Source: Achromobacter xylosoxidans (GTDB taxonomy: Bacteria; Pseudomonadota; Gammaproteobacteria; Burkholderiales; Burkholderiaceae_B). Taken from it: DNA of 64,000 nucleotides. Below the pieces are notes generated by a model. The model did no database searches, was not told the origin of the DNA, and was given only the letters and a program-made list of their open reading frames with translations. The translations under genes and the position numbers were made by a program. Each line of letters begins with the position of its first letter. Positions within the stretch are counted from its first letter, which is position 1. The stretch spans positions 1,612,001-1,676,000 of the forward strand of contig NZ_CP061008.1 of the NCBI RefSeq assembly GCF_014490035.1, written 5' to 3'. Of the stretch, positions 60,643 through 64,000 are shown in pieces.

Positions 60643-62082
60643 ATGGGAAATCCCATTGAATTCAGTATGACCATAGATGGCAAGGCCGTAGATGCGTCAA
60701 GGCGCATCGAGGTGCTCGATCCGGCCACGGAGCAGGTCGTGGCTCGCGCGCCCGACGCTGCGCCGCGGCAGTTGGACGAAGCCGTGGCCAGCGCGCGGCG
60801 CGCGGCGCCCGCCTGGGCCGGACTGCCATTGGAAGAACGGCGAAAGTTGATCGCCCGGGTGGGTGAAGTCATCGTGTCCAATCAGGAAACGTTGGCGCAG
60901 TTGTTGACGCGGGAGCAAGGCAAACCGCTTGCAGCCGCGCGCCAGGAGGTAATGGCCGCCGCATTCTGGTGCACGGCGACGGCTGGGTTGGATTTTCCCG
61001 CCGACGTGAGCACCGAGTCGCCCGAAGAGTTGGTCAGGGTGCTGCGCGTGCCGCTAGGGGTGGTCGGCGGCATCGTGCCCTGGAATTTCCCGCTGGTGTT
61101 GGCCATCTGGAAGATCGCGCCCGCCTTGCTCACGGGCAATACCATGGTGCTGAAGCCTTCGCCGTTTACACCGCTGGCGACATTGAAGCTGGGCGAGTTG
61201 CTGCGCGACGTGTTGCCGCCGGGCGTGCTGAACGTCATTAGCGGGTCCGACGCGCTGGGTCCGCTGATGTCAGAGCATCCGGGCATCGACAAGATCAGCT
61301 TCACCGGATCGACGCAAACCGGTCGCGCTGTGATGGCTAGCGCAGCAGGCAACCTGAAGCGGCTGACACTTGAGCTCGGCGGAAACGACGCGGCCATCGT
61401 CATGGCCGATGCCGATATCAACGCGATTGCGCCCCTTATCTTCTGGGGGGCATTCGCCAACAGCGCGCAGTACTGCCTTGCCATCAAGCGCTTGTACATC
61501 CACGAAGATGTTTACGACCGGATGGCGCAGGCGCTGGCGAGGCTGGCGCGTGAAACCCGGCTCGGGGCCGGCAACGTCGAGGGCGTCCAGCTCGGTCCCG
61601 TGCAGAATCGCCGTCAGTTCGAGCGGCTGAAGCGTTTGCTTGAGGACACGCGCAGCCAGGGTTGCCGCTTTCTGGCCGGCGGAGAAGTCCCCGAAGGGAA
61701 GGGCTATTTCTTTCCAATCACCTTGGTGGACAACCCGCCAGATACGGCGCGCGTGGTGCGCGAGGAACCTTTCGGTCCGATCCTGCCGCTGCTCAGTTTC
61801 CGCGACGAGGAAGAAGTGATTGCGCGGGCCAACGACAGCGAGTATGGCTTGGGCGGGTCGGTGTGGGGGTGCGATCACGCGGCCGCGACCAGGGTCGCAC
61901 TGCGATTGAACACCGGCACTGTCTGGGTCAATCAGATCCACACTCTCAAGCCCTCCAAGCCCATGGCCGGGCACAAGCAATCGGGTATAGGCATCGAGAA
62001 CGGGGTCGATGGTTTGCTGGAGTACACGGTGCCCAGGACGGTGTCGGTGAAGCGGCCGCATCGAACGCAGGGCGGCTCCTGA
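60643..62082 (+). CDS. Aldehyde dehydrogenase (NAD-dependent)
   Basis: A 479-residue ALDH. The cofactor motif is ISFTGSTQTGR, the general base Glu lies in LTLELGGNDAAIV and the catalytic Cys in FANSAQYCLAIKR. The usual GQxC is AQYC here, a slight change near the nucleophile. VPWNFPLVLAIWKIAPAL marks the family. It likely oxidises the aldehyde formed after hydroxylation by the P450. The start at 60643 is preferred, with 60667 as an alternative. Confidence 0.9.
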   Translation: MGNPIEFSMTIDGKAVDASRRIEVLDPATEQVVARAPDAAPRQLDEAVASARRAAPAWAGLPLEERRKLIARVGEVIVSNQETLAQLLTREQGKPLAAARQEVMAAAFWCTATAGLDFPADVSTESPEELVRVLRVPLGVVGGIVPWNFPLVLAIWKIAPALLTGNTMVLKPSPFTPLATLKLGELLRDVLPPGVLNVISGSDALGPLMSEHPGIDKISFTGSTQTGRAVMASAAGNLKRLTLELGGNDAAIVMADADINAIAPLIFWGAFANSAQYCLAIKRLYIHEDVYDRMAQALARLARETRLGAGNVEGVQLGPVQNRRQFERLKRLLEDTRSQGCRFLAGGEVPEGKGYFFPITLVDNPPDTARVVREEPFGPILPLLSFRDEEEVIARANDSEYGLGGSVWGCDHAAATRVALRLNTGTVWVNQIHTLKPSKPMAGHKQSGIGIENGVDGLLEYTVPRTVSVKRPHRTQGGS

Positions 62083-62189
62083 CGCGTCATTGCACCGATA
62101 GACCGATACGACGGCAAGGTACGCACATGGCAGCCATGCGGCTCTGCGCAAGCGGCTTGCCTACATCGAGGCATACAAGGAAAAACACC

Positions 62190-63026
62190 ATGAACGACTA
62201 CATCTCAGGCAAGACCATCGTCATTACCGGCGCAGGCGGAGGCTTCGGCCGTTTGGTCGCGCAGAAGGCCGCTGCGCGCGGTGCGTTGGTGACGTGTGGC
62301 GACGTCAATGCGGCGGCGGCCAAGGAAACCGTCGCGGGCATTATTGCGGCCGGGGGGCGGGCGCAGGCCTTAGCCGCCGATGTCCGCATTCTGGATGACC
62401 TGAAGCGCCTCGTCGCGGCCAGCGTGCACGAATACGGTTCGATCGACGTGATGCTCAATAACGCGGGCATCATGCCGCTGGCTTTTGTCGCCGATCACGC
62501 GCTTGCCTACGATGCCTGGATGCGCTGCATCGATATCAATATGAAGGGTGTGTTCAACGGCATGATCGCCGCCCACGACGCCATGATGTCCCAGGGACGC
62601 GGTCACTTCGTCAACATCTCGTCCATCTACGGGAATTTTCCCGTGGTGGGCGCGGCGATCTATGGGGCCACCAAGGCGGCAGTCAACTTCATGTCGGAAG
62701 CCGTGAGAATGGAGGCGCGCGGAAAGATCAAGGTGACGACGATCAAACCCACGGGCGTGCCCAGCACCGGACTGGGCGGCTCCGTGGTCAACCACGCTGC
62801 CGCCGTTGGCATAGTCGGGAACAACATGGAGCAATTCACGGCGATGATAAAGGGCCTGCAGGATGGGTCCTTGCCGCCCCATGCCCGCGATCCGGAGAGC
62901 ATATCGCACATGCCGCTGGAGCCTGAATCGATCGCCGACGCGGTCCTGCTGGCCATCGATCAACCCTGGGGCGTTTCGGTCAGCGACATGACGGTGCGCG
63001 CTTCGGCGGATTGCTTCGTGCTTTGA
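62190..63026 (+). CDS. Short-chain dehydrogenase/reductase (second)
   Basis: A 278-residue SDR. The cofactor motif is TGAGGGFG (about residues 13-20), then NNAG, catalytic Ser in NISSIYGNF and Tyr-x3-Lys in YGATKAAVNFM. It could oxidise the alcohol made by the P450 before the ALDH step. A GAGGCATACAAGG region precedes the ATG. It is the last gene of the P450 operon and is followed by hairpins. Confidence 0.9.
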   Translation: MNDYISGKTIVITGAGGGFGRLVAQKAAARGALVTCGDVNAAAAKETVAGIIAAGGRAQALAADVRILDDLKRLVAASVHEYGSIDVMLNNAGIMPLAFVADHALAYDAWMRCIDINMKGVFNGMIAAHDAMMSQGRGHFVNISSIYGNFPVVGAAIYGATKAAVNFMSEAVRMEARGKIKVTTIKPTGVPSTGLGGSVVNHAAAVGIVGNNMEQFTAMIKGLQDGSLPPHARDPESISHMPLEPESIADAVLLAIDQPWGVSVSDMTVRASADCFVL

Positions 63027-63083
63027 AGGAAACGGCGTTTACCGGCCTGCAACGGCCGGCCTGCCAAGCAGCCATCTGACAGT

Positions 63084-63103
63084 GCGGCCAGGAACCTGGC
63101 CGC
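63084..63103. repeat. Perfect 9-bp hairpin with 2-base centre
   Basis: GCGGCCAGG and CCTGGCCGC surround AA. It precedes the terminator and has no T tract of its own. Confidence 0.6.
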
Positions 63104-63118
63104 GAAGATTTAACCAAG

Positions 63119-63144
63119 GCCCGCCCTGACCCGGCGGGCTTTTT
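63119..63144 (+). terminator. Terminator after the P450 operon
   Basis: GCCCGCC and GGCGGGC pair around 7 bases, then five T. It ends the P450-reductase-ALDH-SDR transcript. Confidence 0.8.
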
Positions 63145-63467
63145 CTTGCGGAGCCATCCGAGAGCAACTTCGCGATGCGCACCGCCTGACAGCTATCGGT
63201 CCGCCGTGAAGACTTCGCATTAATGCGAAATACATCAGTTTATTGCGATGTTATCAGTTGTAACCCAGAAAATTCCCTTTCGCCATAAGAAGATATACCT
63301 AGTTTCAGGTATAGACGAAGAGTTTCAATCCTCGTCTAATGCTTGCAGTCAATAGACAAAATGATGCATTGACTTGAGCGAAAAAGCCGGCATATCAGCA
63401 ACAGTGTGTGCAAGCTTTACATGATGCTCGGGTCCGTAACTGGAAAAAGGCAAGGAGGGCTAGAGGC
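63145..63467. other. Leader region of the SapC-family gene
   Basis: An AT-richer stretch of about 320 bases with no recognised gene. It probably holds the promoter of the downstream gene. Direct and inverted short repeats (GACGAAGAG, CTCGTC) are seen near 63314-63338, and AGGAGGG lies at 63453-63459 before the ATG. Confidence 0.4.
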
Positions 63468-64000
63468 ATGTCAGCGACTGTGTTTTATGAACGGGCTGTG
63501 GCGCTGGATCGGGCAGCGCACCAGGACACCAAGATCCAGATTCAGCCGGATCATTACGCATTTGCGCAGGACACGAATGCTCTGCCCATCGCCGCCAGCG
63601 AATTCGCCGATGCCGGCCGCCACTATCCGATCGTGTTCGTGGGCGACGACGCTGGCAACTTCCACGTGGCCGTGCTGCTGGGCCTGGAAGACAAGTCCAA
63701 TCTGTTCGTGACCGAGCTGGGCACCTGGAAGGCCGATACCTACGTTCCCGCCTTTGCCCGCCGCTATCCCTTCGTGCTGGGCACCACGGCCGAGGCCGAC
63801 CGGTTGGCCGTGTGCATCGACGAGTCCTATCCCGGCGTCAATGCCGCGGAGGGCGTGGCCTTGTTCGAGGACGGCAAGGAAACCGGCTACCTGACGCAGA
63901 TGATGGAATTCCTGCGCGTGTTCCAGGGCGAAATGGAACTGACCAAGAACATGGCCCAGCGCCTGAACGAGCTGGGCTTGCTCACGGCCAAGACGATCAC
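63468..64000 (+). CDS. SapC-family protein, N-terminal part
   Basis: Cut by the right edge; 177 codons visible. The segment HYPIVFVGDDAGNFHVAVLLGLED and later YVPAFARRYPFVLG and DESYPGV match the SapC family, associated with surface layers or peptide resistance but without a proven activity. The start at 63468 follows AAGGAGG. It lies outside the presumed island. Confidence 0.82.
   Translation, partial: MSATVFYERAVALDRAAHQDTKIQIQPDHYAFAQDTNALPIAASEFADAGRHYPIVFVGDDAGNFHVAVLLGLEDKSNLFVTELGTWKADTYVPAFARRYPFVLGTTAEADRLAVCIDESYPGVNAAEGVALFEDGKETGYLTQMMEFLRVFQGEMELTKNMAQRLNELGLLTAKTI

Overview
The window looks like a high-GC betaproteobacterial chromosome of the Achromobacter/Bordetella (Alcaligenaceae) type. 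This is inferred from gene content: aio arsenite oxidation genes, a Bug-type (TctC) receptor, many CaiB and crotonase catabolic genes, and the general codon style. No rRNA or intact tRNA gene was recognised.

Arsenic region (1-19632). The left edge cuts aioB, the Rieske subunit of arsenite oxidase, which reads leftward. A sigma-54 type promoter precedes it. Rightward come aioX-aioS-aioR (arsenite-binding protein, sensor kinase, sigma-54 activator). Next is a MarR regulator with a cysteine pair and a flavin monooxygenase, which share a repeated upstream motif. A leftward operon arsR-arsO-arsC-MFS-arsH follows, with a usp gene beyond it. A rightward block holds a second arsR, pstSCAB (phosphate import), a third arsR, a second arsC of the phosphatase-like type, and arsD-arsA-arsB. 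The set covers oxidation, reduction, efflux, and phosphate uptake that discriminates against arsenate.

Disrupted defence region (19712-25272). This holds an IS1182-family element with a possible 4-bp target duplication, a small MocR-like remnant, and a broken CBASS operon. The CBASS operon is an intact two-TM SAVED effector next to a CD-NTase that has lost its N-terminal catalytic half at an IS3-family element. A truncated membrane protein lies on the far side of that element.

Catabolic region (25607-48238). A rightward operon encodes an AtuA-like protein, its small C-terminal partner, a biotin-dependent acyl-CoA carboxylase (beta and alpha), a CaiB CoA-transferase, a MaoC hydratase, a Bug receptor and two crotonases. 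Two IclR regulators, an old yellow enzyme, a Dabb protein, an SDR, a complete Liv-type ABC importer, a beta-hydroxyacid dehydrogenase and a third crotonase read leftward. A LysR regulator and a two-subunit 3-oxoacid CoA-transferase close the block. Repeated motifs suggest IclR and LysR operators. The substrate is unknown; a branched or terpenoid-like carboxylic acid is plausible.

Island right end (48239-57143). This part has gene remnants (an enolase-superfamily-like tail, ChaC), an IS66 element, an isochorismatase-family hydrolase with a GlxA-type regulator, a dctM pseudogene with a nonsense codon, a heptamer repeat, a RadC-like protein, and a tyrosine integrase beside a 45-bp 3' fragment of a tRNA-Pro gene. 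That fragment is read as the right attachment site of a genomic island extending left past the window.

Putative core chromosome (57144-64000). A TetR regulator faces a cytochrome P450, PDR-type reductase, aldehyde dehydrogenase and SDR operon. A SapC-family gene is cut by the right edge.
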